The notes beneath the pieces are model-generated. The model was not told the origin of the DNA. It did no database searches and saw only the letters and a program-made list of their open reading frames with translations. Shown piece by piece: positions 18,375 through 27,418 of a DNA stretch of 64,000 nt. Source of the DNA: Roseiarcus sp963726105 (GTDB taxonomy: Bacteria > Pseudomonadota > Alphaproteobacteria > Rhizobiales > Beijerinckiaceae); the NCBI GenBank assembly GCA_963726105.1, contig CAVSBJ010000026.1, positions 806,001-870,000 on the forward strand, written 5' to 3'. The position numbers and the translations under genes are program-made. Each line of letters begins with the position of its first letter. Positions within the stretch are counted from its first letter, which is position 1.

Positions 18375-19016
18375 CTAAGCCTCGGAGCGAAAGGGCTGCG
18401 CCGCTTCGCGCGCGTAGAACGCCTTGGCCCTCGTCAGGTCGGTTTCGGTCAGTCCGTGGCCCGCCGGCAGATCCTCACGCTCGACCCGTGCGCGGGCCGC
18501 GACCAGCGCCGTCGCCAGTTTCTCCGAACGGGACCGCGGAGCGATCGGATCGTTCAATCCGGACAGGATGAGGACTGGAACGCCCGCAAGGTTGGGCTTT
18601 GGCGGCTCACTCAAGGGCGCCATGGCGCGAAGGAGTATCGCGCCGGCAAGAGTCTTCGGATGCAGCAAGAGAACGGCGGCGGCGATGTTCGCGCCGTTCG
18701 AATAGCCCAACGCCAAAGGTTGACCCAAGCCGTAGACGTGGCGGGCCTCGGCGACGAAACTGGCGAGTTCGCCCGCTCGGCGCCGCACGTCCTCCTCATC
18801 GAACAGACCCTCGCGAAAGCGCCGGAAGAAGCGCGGCATGCCGCCTTCGAGCACATTTCCGCGCGGGGAGAGAAGCGCCGCGCCCGGCGCGATCGCGCGG
18901 CCGAGCGGCGCGAGGTCCGTTTCATCGCCGCCCGTGCCATGGAGGAGGAGGACCGGCGGCAGCGCGGGGTCGGCACCGGGCTCGAAGCGATGAATATAAG
19001 CCAACTCGGGCGCCAT
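18375..19016 (-). CDS. Alpha/beta hydrolase, carboxylesterase/phospholipase family (MhqD-like)
   Basis: 213 residues from the ATG at 19016. Oxyanion region LLLHGTGGDE, nucleophile elbow GYSNGAN, acid in LSGLNDP and histidine in LPAGHGLTE form a complete triad in the expected order. It lies 47 bases downstream of a ring-cleaving dioxygenase gene, as in the Bacillus mhqO-mhqD pair that handles hydroquinones and quinones. A role in aromatic detoxification is inferred from that pairing; the substrate is not known. Confidence 0.85.
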   Translation of the reverse strand: MAPELAYIHRFEPGADPALPPVLLLHGTGGDETDLAPLGRAIAPGAALLSPRGNVLEGGMPRFFRRFREGLFDEEDVRRRAGELASFVAEARHVYGLGQPLALGYSNGANIAAAVLLLHPKTLAGAILLRAMAPLSEPPKPNLAGVPVLILSGLNDPIAPRSRSEKLATALVAARARVEREDLPAGHGLTETDLTRAKAFYAREAAQPFRSEA

Positions 19017-19063
19017 CACCGGATCCCGAGGGGCGTCGGGAACAGCACGGTTCGTCTCATTCG

Positions 19064-19993
19064 CTAGTCGAGCTTTGGCAGCGCCGCCTCGATCGCCGCG
19101 CGGCGGCCTTCAAGGAATGGCGGCAGCTTGAGCGCTTCCCCAAGCGAATCGGGCGATTCGTCGATGGCGAAGCCGGGCGGATCGGTGGCGATTTCGAACA
19201 GCACCCGGCCAGGCTCGCGAAAATAGACCGAGCGAAAGTAGTTGCGGTCCTTCTGCTCGGTGGTGCGCAGGCGATGATCTTCGGCGAGCTTGCGAACCAT
19301 CGCCGCCTGCTCGGCGTCGTCGGCCGCCCGGAAGGCGATGTGATGAACCGAGCCCGCCCCCTGGCGCGCCGTGAGGAACTCTCCCGCCGTCCTGAGATCG
19401 ATGATGCCGCCGATCTCCACGCCGGGCGCCTGAAAGCGTTGCGTCGGTCCCTCCTCTCCGCCGCCGACAAAGCCGAAGACGTCGGTGAGAATGGCGGCGG
19501 TCGGGCCGGCTTCAGCCAGCATGAGGCTCACGCTGTGGAAGCCGCGAATGGCGTGTTCCGCGGGCACGCCGCCGGCGCTCCACCCGGGTTTGGTCTCGAC
19601 GCCCTTGACGCCGCTCAGCGCCAGCCGGGTCCCGTCTTGATCCTTGAACGCGATCGTTGTCGCGTTGAAGCGTTTGACGGGTGGATCGTGGGCGACGCCC
19701 TTCTCGACCAGGCGCTGGGTCCAGTAGCCGATCGAGCTTTCCGGGATGCTGAAGACCGTTTCCTGCGCCTCCCCGATCCCGAGCCGGCCAGGCGCGGCGC
19801 CCTCCCATGCGAAGAAGGTCAGGATCGTGCCCGGATGGCCAGCGGCATCGCCGTAATAGAGGTGATAGGCGCCGGGATTGTCGAAATTGACGGTTTTCTT
19901 GACCAGGCGCAGGCCAAGCGTTCGATCATAGAAATCGAGGTTCCGGCGCGCCGAGCTCGCGATGCTCGTCACATGATGGATGCCGCTCGGCAT
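19064..19993 (-). CDS. VOC-family ring-cleaving dioxygenase (MhqO-like)
   Basis: 309 residues with two vicinal-oxygen-chelate modules. The first begins GIHHVTSIASSARRNLDFY, and the second contains HHIAFRA and ends with the glutamate in VLFEIATDPPGF; His, His and Glu are candidate ligands for Fe(II). The protein resembles putative ring-cleaving dioxygenases induced by hydroquinone and catechol stress. It is the first gene of a pair with the downstream hydrolase. Biological substrate unproven. Confidence 0.86.
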   Translation of the reverse strand: MPSGIHHVTSIASSARRNLDFYDRTLGLRLVKKTVNFDNPGAYHLYYGDAAGHPGTILTFFAWEGAAPGRLGIGEAQETVFSIPESSIGYWTQRLVEKGVAHDPPVKRFNATTIAFKDQDGTRLALSGVKGVETKPGWSAGGVPAEHAIRGFHSVSLMLAEAGPTAAILTDVFGFVGGGEEGPTQRFQAPGVEIGGIIDLRTAGEFLTARQGAGSVHHIAFRAADDAEQAAMVRKLAEDHRLRTTEQKDRNYFRSVYFREPGRVLFEIATDPPGFAIDESPDSLGEALKLPPFLEGRRAAIEAALPKLD

Positions 19994-20117
19994 GGGTTCC
20001 CCCTTTGCGAGAGGCGATTGTACGCGCCTCGCTGCCGGCCGCCAACCGAGATTGGGCGGCGCCGCGCGGCCGGGTCGTTCAGTCGATCCGAGCTGGCAAG
20101 GCGCGCCCGCCGACCGG

Positions 20118-21470
20118 CTAAGCTCGCAGGCGGGTCAAAGCCTCTGTTCGGGTCGCGAAGTCGACAAGCGGGCCGTCGCTTTCCGGCTCCGCGGACCCGC
20201 GGCGCAGGGCGTTCTCGAAGGCGCCCGCGCGGGCGGCTGTGCGTCCGGCTCTCGTGTCGAACATGGTCGCGCCGCCGGATCTGCTGGCCTTGGCGCGGTA
20301 GAGCGCGGCGTCGGCCAGTCGCACGAGTTCGTCCGCTTCGGCGGCGGTCGAGGGGAAGAGGGCAAAGCCACAGGCGCAGGTCAAACGAGTGCGGAGCGGC
20401 GGGACGTCGAAGGGCGTCGCGAATATCGCCTGGATTTCCCTGCCCAAGGCGATCACCTCGTCGCGCGCGCCGATTCCATTGCAGAGGACAGCGAATTCGT
20501 CGCCGCCGATCCTCGCGGCGGAACCGCGCCCGTTCATCGCCTCGGCGAGACGTTCGGCGACTTGCCTCAGAATCTCGTCTCCCACCGGATGGCCGTGAAC
20601 GTCGTTGATGGGCTTGAAGCCATCGAGATCGATCAGGCCCAGCGCGAACGGCTCGCTGGTTTCTGTTGCGCTTCTTATTCGCTCCGCGAGCAGGCTCTGA
20701 AAGCAGCGCCGGTTGGGCAGCCCGGTCAGATCGTCGGTGAGCGCGATCGCCATCGCCGCCTGCCGCGCCTCTTCGGCCACGCGCTGTTGCTCGGCGATCA
20801 CGAACCGCGACCGCACGATTTCGGCGAACATGCGAAAGTGCTCGTCGAGCATCCGGATGATGAAACACGCCGCGATGGCGACGAGCGGCGCGAGGCCGAG
20901 CGTCAGATTCGAGTCGCGCGCCACGAAGGCGATGATGAGGATCGCGGTCGCGGCGAGGACGACCACATTGGCCTCGCCCGCGATCCTGTTCAGGCACATC
21001 GCGCAAACAGCGGCGACGACCCAGACGGCGAGGAGCGCCAGCGCGAATTCGATCACGCCATCCTGCCAGGTCGAGATCGCGGTCGTCAGCGCGAACGCAA
21101 ACGTCAGCGTCGGCCCGAGCACGCTCGCCGCGCGCACCTCGCGCCGGACGCGGTCGAGGGCCTCGAATTCGATGCCGGCCCGCGCCTTGAACCACGAAGA
21201 CAGCCGGAACACGGACACGGCGATGAGCGCTGTCGGCAGGAGGATGCCGGTCAGGAGCGAGCCCGTTGGCGCCGCGCCGAAGAACGCCAGGGCCGCAACA
21301 ATGACGATCCCGTGGACATAGGGGCCGAGCCGCGCCAGCGAACGATATTGCTCGCGCAGGAGCGCGGCGTCGAAGGCCGCCTCGGGCGTGTCGAAGCCGG
21401 GCGGAGCGCCGCAAGCGGCGACGGCGTTGAAGGGCACACGGCCTTGAGCCATACGCGTAAATCCCGACAT
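20118..21470 (-). CDS. Membrane-bound GGDEF diguanylate cyclase
   Basis: 450 residues. The N-terminal half has about five to six membrane helices in a MASE-like sensor region with no obvious ligand motif. The C-terminal GGDEF domain is complete (DDLTGLPNRR at its start, RIGGDEFAVLC at the active site) and should make cyclic di-GMP from two GTP. The RxxD inhibitory site expected five residues upstream of GGDEF is absent (NGRG there), so product feedback may be weak. Stands alone. Confidence 0.92.
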   Translation of the reverse strand: MSGFTRMAQGRVPFNAVAACGAPPGFDTPEAAFDAALLREQYRSLARLGPYVHGIVIVAALAFFGAAPTGSLLTGILLPTALIAVSVFRLSSWFKARAGIEFEALDRVRREVRAASVLGPTLTFAFALTTAISTWQDGVIEFALALLAVWVVAAVCAMCLNRIAGEANVVVLAATAILIIAFVARDSNLTLGLAPLVAIAACFIIRMLDEHFRMFAEIVRSRFVIAEQQRVAEEARQAAMAIALTDDLTGLPNRRCFQSLLAERIRSATETSEPFALGLIDLDGFKPINDVHGHPVGDEILRQVAERLAEAMNGRGSAARIGGDEFAVLCNGIGARDEVIALGREIQAIFATPFDVPPLRTRLTCACGFALFPSTAAEADELVRLADAALYRAKASRSGGATMFDTRAGRTAARAGAFENALRRGSAEPESDGPLVDFATRTEALTRLRA

Positions 21471-21877
21471 TCATTGTCGCTTCCGGCCGCAACTCGGCCT
21501 GACGCCAATCTAGCGCCGTTCGGGCCCTGAGGGGTTAATCCGACGGCTAAAAAACGAGGTTTGCGCAGCGGTAGTGAAGCGCGCATCACCCGCATGAATA
21601 AATTTTGATGCTTGAGGAGGGCGAGGTTCGCATGCGCGTCGATCATGCCGAGCGGAACCTGCCGCGCAGGACGGGCGCGGGTCGAGTCTTGATCCGAGCG
21701 CCCATGCACAACCTGAGAGCGAGTCCGGTGCAAGGAAAGCCAAGAAAAACCAAGAAAAAATCCTTGGATTTCCTTGGATTTCCTTGGACGAATCGGGGCT
21801 TTTCAAAGGGTTACGGCGAATCCAAATAAAAAAATCCGGGGCCCTCGCAACTCGCCTCAGAGGTTGCAGGCCGAGGC
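21471..21877. other. Intergenic region with dispersed repeat copy 3
   Basis: 407 bases between two minus-strand genes. The right part is the most complete copy of the dispersed repeat. Nothing else is supported. Confidence 0.6.
21731..21830 (+). repeat. Dispersed extragenic repeat, copy 3 with hairpin arm
   Basis: An A-rich arm (caaggaaagccaagaaaaac, then caagaaaaaa) is followed directly by three tccttgg blocks (21771-21787), which pair with it as a long imperfect hairpin. Next comes the core cgaatcggggcttttcaaag, then ggttacggcgaatccaaataaa. It is the best-preserved copy. Confidence 0.78.
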
Positions 21878-22447
21878 TCAGACGGACATCCAGTGGACCG
21901 CCTCGCTCTGCCCCTCCTGCTGCTCCTCGGCCGGGCTCGCCGGATCTTGCGCCCAATCGCTCTTGCCCGGCTCGTCAGGGGGAATCTGGCCGGTCTTTCT
22001 CAGGTGCGCCTGCACCGCTTCCGCGATGACCTCGTCGGTGCCGAAATTGGCGGCCATGCGGTTGATCTTGTCGATGAGCTTCTGGCGCGCCTCGTCGTCG
22101 TAGACCTGGTTCGCGCTGGCGACCGTCTGGTAACGGTCGAGCCGATCGAGCACCTTGAGATAGGGCGTGATGGCCGCGACGTCGCCGGCGGCGACCGCTT
22201 CGGCCGCGAGCTGCATCACGGGCGCGAGCCGATCCAATTGCAGCTTGGCATGGTCGTCGCCGCTGTCGACCGAGCGTTTCTGCAACACCTCGGAGACGAT
22301 CTGCCGGATGCGCTCGCGGCTCACGCCTTCCTCGCCCCCGATCTCCTCGTAGCTTGCGCCTTCCCTCAAGCGGGCGAAGATCCGCTTCCGCCGCGCCATC
22401 TTGCCTTGGGCGCCCAACCGGCGCGCAGGCGCCATCTCCTGAACCAT
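21878..22447 (-). CDS. Helix-turn-helix protein with sigma-70 region 4-like domain
   Basis: 189 residues from the ATG at 22447 (AAGGAGAGG upstream). Residues 20-60 read RIFARLREGASYEEIGGEE then GVSRERIRQIVSEVL, the pattern of sigma region 4 or phage-type HTH domains. The remainder is alpha-helical with an acidic, proline-containing tail. No other sigma domain is present, so it is not a full sigma factor. Similar proteins include small DNA-packaging or regulatory factors; the role here is unknown. Confidence 0.6.
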   Translation of the reverse strand: MVQEMAPARRLGAQGKMARRKRIFARLREGASYEEIGGEEGVSRERIRQIVSEVLQKRSVDSGDDHAKLQLDRLAPVMQLAAEAVAAGDVAAITPYLKVLDRLDRYQTVASANQVYDDEARQKLIDKINRMAANFGTDEVIAEAVQAHLRKTGQIPPDEPGKSDWAQDPASPAEEQQEGQSEAVHWMSV

Positions 22448-22819
22448 CCGTGCCTCTCCTTCTGCGAGCGCTCCGCCGCTTGAATGGGAAACGACACAGA
22501 ATAGCATTATTTCTGAAAACCGTGAAGATAATGTTCCGAAAACCCGCTTTCCGACGCCCTGACTGCTCGAGTCGACTTTTGCGGGATTCCCTGCCTGCCG
22601 CGAACGACGCGGGAAAGGTAAGGCGGCCTAAGAGCCAACAATCTGTTCGGAAAGTTTCGACCCGTTACGGACATTCATCGCGAGCGACCAAATGTCGCCG
22701 ATCAACGTTGAGCAGACGTGACTGATCGCGACCATGGACGCCGCCGGTGCGAAGGCCGCCGGATGAAATTCTGGCGAGGAGGTCCAAGGCCCCGGGTGTG
22801 GGAGGCACAGGCGCCGGAT
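22448..22819. other. Intergenic region without a supported feature
   Basis: 372 bases. It must contain the promoter of the minus-strand HTH gene; no convincing gene, repeat or terminator is seen. Confidence 0.5.
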
Positions 22820-23119
22820 TTAAGACCCGTTACTCAAGTCAACGACGATTGGTCCCTCTGATACCTTCGGCGCGGCCACGCCAATGCCGGCAGCGTTCTT
22901 CGCGATCCAATCCCTGGCCTTTTCAAAACTCTCGTCAGTACCGGGCTTGTCTTTGCAAACGGTCACTGAAAATCCGCCATCCTCGCTGCGGACAAGGGTG
23001 TAGCTGATCAACCCTTTGACAGAGCGCATTGTCTTCTCCACGTCGGCCTTGTTCTTCTCCAACAGGTCAAACAATTCTTTCGCGCCTTTTCCGAAATATG
23101 ATCGTACAACCGTATACAT
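22820..23119 (-). CDS. Small dimeric alpha-beta-barrel (ABM-like) hypothetical protein
   Basis: 99 residues from the ATG at 23119, chosen for GGAGGG eight bases upstream. The sequence alternates strand and helix (YTVVRSYFG, LFDLLEKNKADVEKTM, YTLVRSEDGGFSVTVCKD), as in antibiotic-biosynthesis monooxygenase-like or stress-response barrel proteins. No catalytic residue is assigned. It stands alone. Confidence 0.6.
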   Translation of the reverse strand: MYTVVRSYFGKGAKELFDLLEKNKADVEKTMRSVKGLISYTLVRSEDGGFSVTVCKDKPGTDESFEKARDWIAKNAAGIGVAAPKVSEGPIVVDLSNGS

Positions 23120-23419
23120 GAAGCGTACCCTCCGTTCTTGCCGGCCGCCGGGATCGTCGCCACGCCTGTCCAATTCGTTACCCCTTGTGAACTGAGTTGC
23201 AACAATTGTCGCGATCGCCTGTGGCGCCCTTGCAAGCGGCCCTCGCTACCACTCCAGAAGCGCTGGCGTTGACTTGCCGCTCAAAAATTGGTGTGTTATC
23301 TCCATCTCTCGCTGGGGCATTCCGTTGATGTGCGGTGCCTGAGTTGGATCTTGGCCCCAGGGTTGGCTTTTCTCAGACGAAGGTCGGCGCTTTGGCCTCA
23401 GATCAATGGGTCGCAAAAG
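23120..23419. other. Intergenic region between divergent small genes
   Basis: 300 bases with lower GC than the flanks. No gene or repeat is supported; promoters for both neighbours must lie here. Confidence 0.4.
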
Positions 23420-23683
23420 ATGAATCGGGATAAGAAACAAAGTAATCAGGAGGAGGAAGTTAGCAAACTTCGACCACCCGATGCTGTCGATCCAATAGAC
23501 GGTGTACGTTTAATAAGGGCGTTTCTTGATATTAAGGAACCGGTGTGGCGCGAGAAATTAATCCAATTGGCTGAAGACTTGGCTAAAGCTTCATCTGATT
23601 GTCTTAAGACTGCAGAGGCAGAGGAGAACCGCAAACGCGTGTTCCGTGCTTTCGACTTTCTTGCGGACCCCCGCGGAGGATGA
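23420..23683 (+). CDS. Small hypothetical protein
   Basis: 87 residues, charged, starting MNRDKKQSNQEEE. The core LIRAFLDIKEPVWREKLIQL resembles a short conserved segment found in many small alphaproteobacterial proteins of unknown function, sometimes joined to HTH domains. Base composition is more AT-rich than the neighbours, which suggests transfer. No function is assigned. Confidence 0.5.
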   Translation: MNRDKKQSNQEEEVSKLRPPDAVDPIDGVRLIRAFLDIKEPVWREKLIQLAEDLAKASSDCLKTAEAEENRKRVFRAFDFLADPRGG

Positions 23684-24010
23684 CGCCCCTGTGCCGGGCA
23701 GAGATGTCGTAGACGGCTCGCAAGTCGTCGACCATCCGTTTTGCCGTATTGACGAACTCGGCGATCGACTGCCTCGGACAGGTAAAGAGACTTTCGCCCC
23801 GGCGAATTCCGCGCTCGGCTCCAGTGTGGAGACACTGCGCCCGATTTGAGCTCCTCCACATATTTGGTCAGGCGCTCCGCCGGACCACATGATAAACAAA
23901 TACCAATCGCTGCATTAAACTTATTTTGGCGATCGGGATTGGCCGCGTTTGGTTTGGTTGGAAGAGATCACATGGGACAGTTTTATCGGATAGCCGCGTA
24001 AGTGGGTTTC
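23684..24010. other. Intergenic region without a supported gene
   Basis: 327 bases. A minus-strand frame containing AEFVNTAKRMVDDLRAVYDI looks protein-like but has no good start or family match; it could be a gene fragment. Confidence 0.4.
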
Positions 24011-24322
24011 ATGAAACCGAAAGGCGGAGATGGGAGAGCCGCAAGGATCGCTGCCGCAAGACCGCCGAGAGGAGCCGATAGCCCGTCTCACGGGGCTGTG
24101 ACGCGGGAAGAGCTCGACGCTGCCCATTACATCGCCGGCATGATCGCCAAACTCGAAGCCGTCGCTATCACGGCCCGCCTCGACCGGCTGGTTTATTTTC
24201 TCGGGATGGCGAAAGTGGAAAGCGAAATATTTGTTCGCACCCACGGCGCCGCCGAGCGTGCGGGGGAGGAATCCGCCGAGCCTTCAGTTGGACCGCACCG
24301 AGAGGACAATTCGTTCGATTGA
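24011..24322 (+). CDS. Small hypothetical protein
   Basis: 103 residues from the ATG at 24011. A basic N-terminus of about 35 residues precedes a helical core (YIAGMIAKLEAVAITARLDR, then LVYFLGMAKVESEIF) of a kind common in short Rhizobiales hypotheticals. Function unknown. Confidence 0.55.
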   Translation: MKPKGGDGRAARIAAARPPRGADSPSHGAVTREELDAAHYIAGMIAKLEAVAITARLDRLVYFLGMAKVESEIFVRTHGAAERAGEESAEPSVGPHREDNSFD

Positions 24323-24610
24323 GGATCCATGCGGCTCAGGTTTCGTTGGCCCTCGCGTCACAAGGCGATGCCGGTAGGCCAAATATTCGACGCGCCCTGC
24401 CAGTTCGAGTTCGAGCAGCGGAGTTAGCGCAGGCCGGTCAAGCCTACGAATGCTTCGCCAACCTCGAACGGAATGATGGGTTTGGCGCGGACTCCAGTCC
24501 TTCCCGCGACCATCCTTGGTAGCGCGCTCTGCGCCCGAAGCGGTCGCTCCCATGGTCAGCGTGCGCGCTCTCTTGAGCGGCAACGAACGCAGACCTTGTG
24601 AAGGAGGAGC
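24323..24610. other. Intergenic region without a supported gene
   Basis: 288 bases before the acetyltransferase, with its ribosome site AAGGAGGAG at the right end. Nothing else is seen. Confidence 0.4.
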
Positions 24611-25129
24611 ATGTTTCTACCGGCCACCGACGACGATGTGCCGGCCATCGTGACGCTGATGAACCGCGCCTATCGGGGCGCGGGCGCTGCTGGCTGGAGC
24701 ACCGAGGAGTCCTATCTCTCCGGCGATCGCATCACCGAGGATCTTCTGCGCGCCGACCTGCTGGCGAAGCCTGAGGCTTCGCTCCTGAAATGGCGGGATC
24801 CCGAGGGCGGCCCGTTGCTCGGATGCGTATGGATCGAGCCTCTTGGCAAGGACGTGTGGTATCTCGGCTCTCTGGCGACCGATCCAACGCGGCAGAACGG
24901 CGGGCTCGGCAAGATTCTGCTCTCGGCGGCCGAACAATGGGTGCGCGAACGGGGCGGCAAGCGCATTCGAATGACCGTGGTCAGCGTCAGGGACGCGCTG
25001 ATCGCGTGGTATCTTCGCCGCGGCTACGCCAAAACCGGCGAAACCCAGCCTTTTCCCTATGGCGACGATCGTTATGGCGCGCCGCTCCGCCAGGATCTCA
25101 GCTTCTTGGTGCTTGAGAAGGCGCTTTAA
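24611..25129 (+). CDS. GNAT-family N-acetyltransferase
   Basis: 172 residues, with AAGGAGG just before the ATG. The acetyl-CoA pyrophosphate loop is in TRQNGGLGKILL, preceded by the YLGSLATDP strand and followed by AWYLRRGYAKTGE, the usual order in GNAT proteins. The acceptor cannot be told. Transcribed toward the PagL-like gene but separated from it by about 180 bases. Confidence 0.88.
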   Translation: MFLPATDDDVPAIVTLMNRAYRGAGAAGWSTEESYLSGDRITEDLLRADLLAKPEASLLKWRDPEGGPLLGCVWIEPLGKDVWYLGSLATDPTRQNGGLGKILLSAAEQWVRERGGKRIRMTVVSVRDALIAWYLRRGYAKTGETQPFPYGDDRYGAPLRQDLSFLVLEKAL

Positions 25130-25309
25130 GACAATCGTATTTTTGGGGGAAAGAGGCCAAAAGCCGATCGGCGCGATGTCGATCGCGCATGTATGTCGCC
25201 GGCGCCACATTGTTTCTGATTGTGCGGCCCGGGCCGCACGCTCGAGCCTCGCGCGCTTGCCTCGAACCGTGAGCGCCTTTATTCAAGTCGAGCGGGTGCG
25301 GAATCGAGG

Positions 25310-25948
25310 TTGGCGTTGGGGGCGGGGCGGCAAGCTTTCATTGCGGGACTCGCGTGGGCTGCGCTGGCGATTGCGCCGGCGGCGGCCGCCGACATGTCCT
25401 CTCTCGGCATCGACAACACGATGCCGCCGCCCGAGCCGGTCGTCGTCCCCGGACCCACGACCTACATCAACTTTCTCGATGAAGCGCGGGTCGGCGTTTA
25501 CGCTCACAACTGGATCCATGACGAGGGTTCGCCGGTCGACGTGTCGGGCGAACTCCTGTCCAATCCGATCGGCTATGCCAACAACATCGGCGGCCCGTGG
25601 TTTTCGTGGTTCTTCAACCCGCGCATCAATCTCGGCGCGATGATCAACACCGGCGGCAAGACGAGCTACGGCTTCACTGGCCTCACCTGGCGCATTCCGA
25701 TCTACAAGGGGTTCTTCTTCGAGGGCGAGTTTGGCGCGGCCGTGAACACCTCGCCGCTCCGCGACGAACCGAACCGCGTCAACACCGGTTGCCGCTGGGA
25801 CTTCCGCGAATCCGGCGGCTTCGGCTACCAGTTCAGCGAACACTGGGATTTCATCGCCAATATCGAGCACATCAGCCATGCGAGCCTGTGCACCCACATC
25901 AACCCCGGCCTGACCCAGGTCGGCGCGCGGATCGGGTATAAGTTCTGA
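25310..25948 (+). CDS. Acyloxyacyl hydrolase, PagL-like lipid A 3-O-deacylase
   Basis: About 212 residues with a signal peptide ending near APAAAAD. The mature protein ends with aromatic strand patterns and a C-terminal IGYKF, typical of an outer-membrane beta-barrel. The motif IEHISHASLC contains the His-Ser pair of the PagL active site. PagL removes a 3-O-acyl chain from lipid A, changing outer-membrane immunogenicity and permeability. The start is uncertain: TTG at 25310 or 25316, or GTG at 25220, since no ATG precedes the signal peptide. Confidence 0.82.
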   Translation: MALGAGRQAFIAGLAWAALAIAPAAAADMSSLGIDNTMPPPEPVVVPGPTTYINFLDEARVGVYAHNWIHDEGSPVDVSGELLSNPIGYANNIGGPWFSWFFNPRINLGAMINTGGKTSYGFTGLTWRIPIYKGFFFEGEFGAAVNTSPLRDEPNRVNTGCRWDFRESGGFGYQFSEHWDFIANIEHISHASLCTHINPGLTQVGARIGYKF

Positions 25949-25954
25949 GGGGTT

Positions 25955-26329
25955 GTGGCTGACCTCGAGAGTTTTTCATTCGGCGACATTCCGGCTCTCG
26001 CCGACGAACTCCTGGAGCTTGTGCTCATCGGAAAGAAGATCGCGACCTGCTGGGCGGCGAGCGAGGGTGATAAAGGCGTCGAGCTCGGCAAGCAGTGGGT
26101 CGTGAAGGACGGCCTCGGTCGTCCGCGCGCGGTGCTGGAGACAGTCGAACTGACACGACGGCGATTCGGGGACGTCGATCCGGCTTTCGCTTTCGAAGAG
26201 GGCGAGGGCGACCGCTCGCTCGAATATTGGCGTCAGGCGCACACGGACTACTTCACGCAAAGGGGCGAGTTCTCAGAGACCATGGATCTCTACTGCGAGC
26301 GGTTCAGGCTCGTCGAAATTCTGACATAG
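25955..26329 (+). CDS. ASCH domain-containing protein
   Basis: 124 residues with a GTG start six bases after the PagL stop. Segments LVLIGKKIATCWAA and FGDVDPAFAFEEGEGDRSLE, then YWRQAHTDYF, are hallmark ASCH blocks. ASCH is a beta-barrel fold related to PUA and is thought to bind RNA or modified nucleosides; some members are amidohydrolases on N4-acetylcytidine. The role here is unknown. Confidence 0.88.
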   Translation: MADLESFSFGDIPALADELLELVLIGKKIATCWAASEGDKGVELGKQWVVKDGLGRPRAVLETVELTRRRFGDVDPAFAFEEGEGDRSLEYWRQAHTDYFTQRGEFSETMDLYCERFRLVEILT

Positions 26330-26361
26330 GGGGAACGAGGAATTCCGCTGACCAGTTCGGG

Positions 26362-26772
26362 CTACCACCCGACCGTCTCGTCCGAGCCGCCGAAACGCGC
26401 CGGCATCCCCTTATAATGCGGAAGGTCGTCGACGACCGGTCGGACCGCGAACTGGCATCGCACGTGAAACGCCGGCTGGAATGCGCCCGGCGGAAGCAAG
26501 TATCCATTGACGCCGCGCAGGCTCCGACCCAGCACATCGATGAAGAGGCGCGTCCCGCATTCAGGGCAGGTGAAGCGGGGATTTCGCTTCAGTCTCCACG
26601 TCGTCGGATCGCCGCGGACGACCTTCACGGCGTCTGCCGGATAGACCGATTCCGGCGCGTAGGCGCCCCCATGCACGGCCTGACAGTCGTCGCAATGGCA
26701 GTAGAACTGGACGATCGGGTCGGCGCTGATTTCGATCTCGGTCGCCCCGCAGCGGCATTGGACTTTGGTCAT
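26362..26772 (-). CDS. GFA family protein (glutathione-dependent formaldehyde-activating enzyme-like)
   Basis: 136 residues from the ATG at 26772. The zinc-binding cysteines appear as CRCGA, CHCDDCQ and CPECGTRLF, the layout of the GFA/CENP-V fold. Some members speed S-hydroxymethylglutathione formation, but most are uncharacterised. Its ATG overlaps the stop of the HepT-like frame (ATGA), so it may be transcribed from the toxin-antitoxin promoter. Confidence 0.87.
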   Translation of the reverse strand: MTKVQCRCGATEIEISADPIVQFYCHCDDCQAVHGGAYAPESVYPADAVKVVRGDPTTWRLKRNPRFTCPECGTRLFIDVLGRSLRGVNGYLLPPGAFQPAFHVRCQFAVRPVVDDLPHYKGMPARFGGSDETVGW

Positions 26773-27110
26773 TCGCTCCGCTCTAACTCTGCCGCGATGG
26801 CGCGATCGAGGGCCGGCAAGTCTTCCAGGACAGCGCGCCAAACCTGCTCTTCCGCGACATCATCGTAATTATGGCGCAGAACGTTTCCGACACCGATATC
26901 GCGCGCCAGGGAAGCTCGGGATGGCGCTCGCGCACCGAGGGAGCAAGCCGCCGTGCGGCCTCCGATATGATTTCGAGGGCGCGTCGCAGCATAAAGGGCG
27001 CGGCGATCGGTCTTGAATTCGCTGAGGGTGAGGGTCCCCACGAAGTCCCGGGCCAGCGCCGCGTTGTCCCGAATATCGAACAGGGCGGAGCGATCCCTGC
27101 TAGAAGGCAT
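26769..27110 (-). pseudogene. HepT-like RNase toxin, two compensating frameshifts
   Basis: The N-terminus (MPSSRDRSALFDIRDNAALA) and C-terminus (DIGVGNVLRHNYDDV, with the RNase-type Arg/His/Tyr cluster) share one frame, while the middle (RALEIISEAARRLAPS, then PELPW) is in another. Joining them gives a normal HEPN-fold HepT of about 115 residues. Frame changes fall near 26976-26982 and 26897-26907. It overlaps the MntA-like antitoxin upstream by 11 bases, the usual MntA/HepT order. Either a decayed toxin or sequence error. Confidence 0.68.
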
Positions 27111-27385
27111 AGATCGCTTCGCGCTCGGCTGTCGGCCGGAGGAAGGGTTTGAGGCGGCTTCGGTCCGCAACGTCGACCGGCTCGGGAAACAAACCCTCGA
27201 TGAACTGCGTCAAGCCGACATAGCCCCACAGGCTCATCGGTCCGATCTCCACGAGAATGTCGATGTCGCTGTCGGGACGGGCATCGCCTCGCGCGCGCGC
27301 CGAATAATGCGGCGTGGCTGACGCCGCGTTCGCGCAAGGCGGGCTCATGCTCCCGAAGCCTGGCGAGGATGGCGACCTTGTCCAT
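27100..27385 (-). pseudogene. MntA-like nucleotidyltransferase antitoxin, frameshifted
   Basis: Two frames join to give MDKVAILARLREHEPAL..., then LFG(A/S)RARGDARPDSDIDIL, the minimal nucleotidyltransferase motif (GSxxxGxxxxxSDxD), ending EREAIYAF. The break lies in a GC-dinucleotide run at 27291-27301, where one GC unit lost would explain it. MntA proteins neutralise HepT by AMP-transfer onto its active-site tyrosine. Repaired, the protein is about 95 residues, a normal length. Confidence 0.7.
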
Positions 27386-27418
27386 GGGTCTTTTATATCA
27401 CATGTGGTGGGGAGGCGT

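Noticed and set aside
18599..20608. A 669-codon open frame on the plus strand
   Set aside because: It is antisense to the well-supported hydrolase, dioxygenase and diguanylate cyclase genes and is arginine-rich, as expected from shadow frames in GC-rich DNA.
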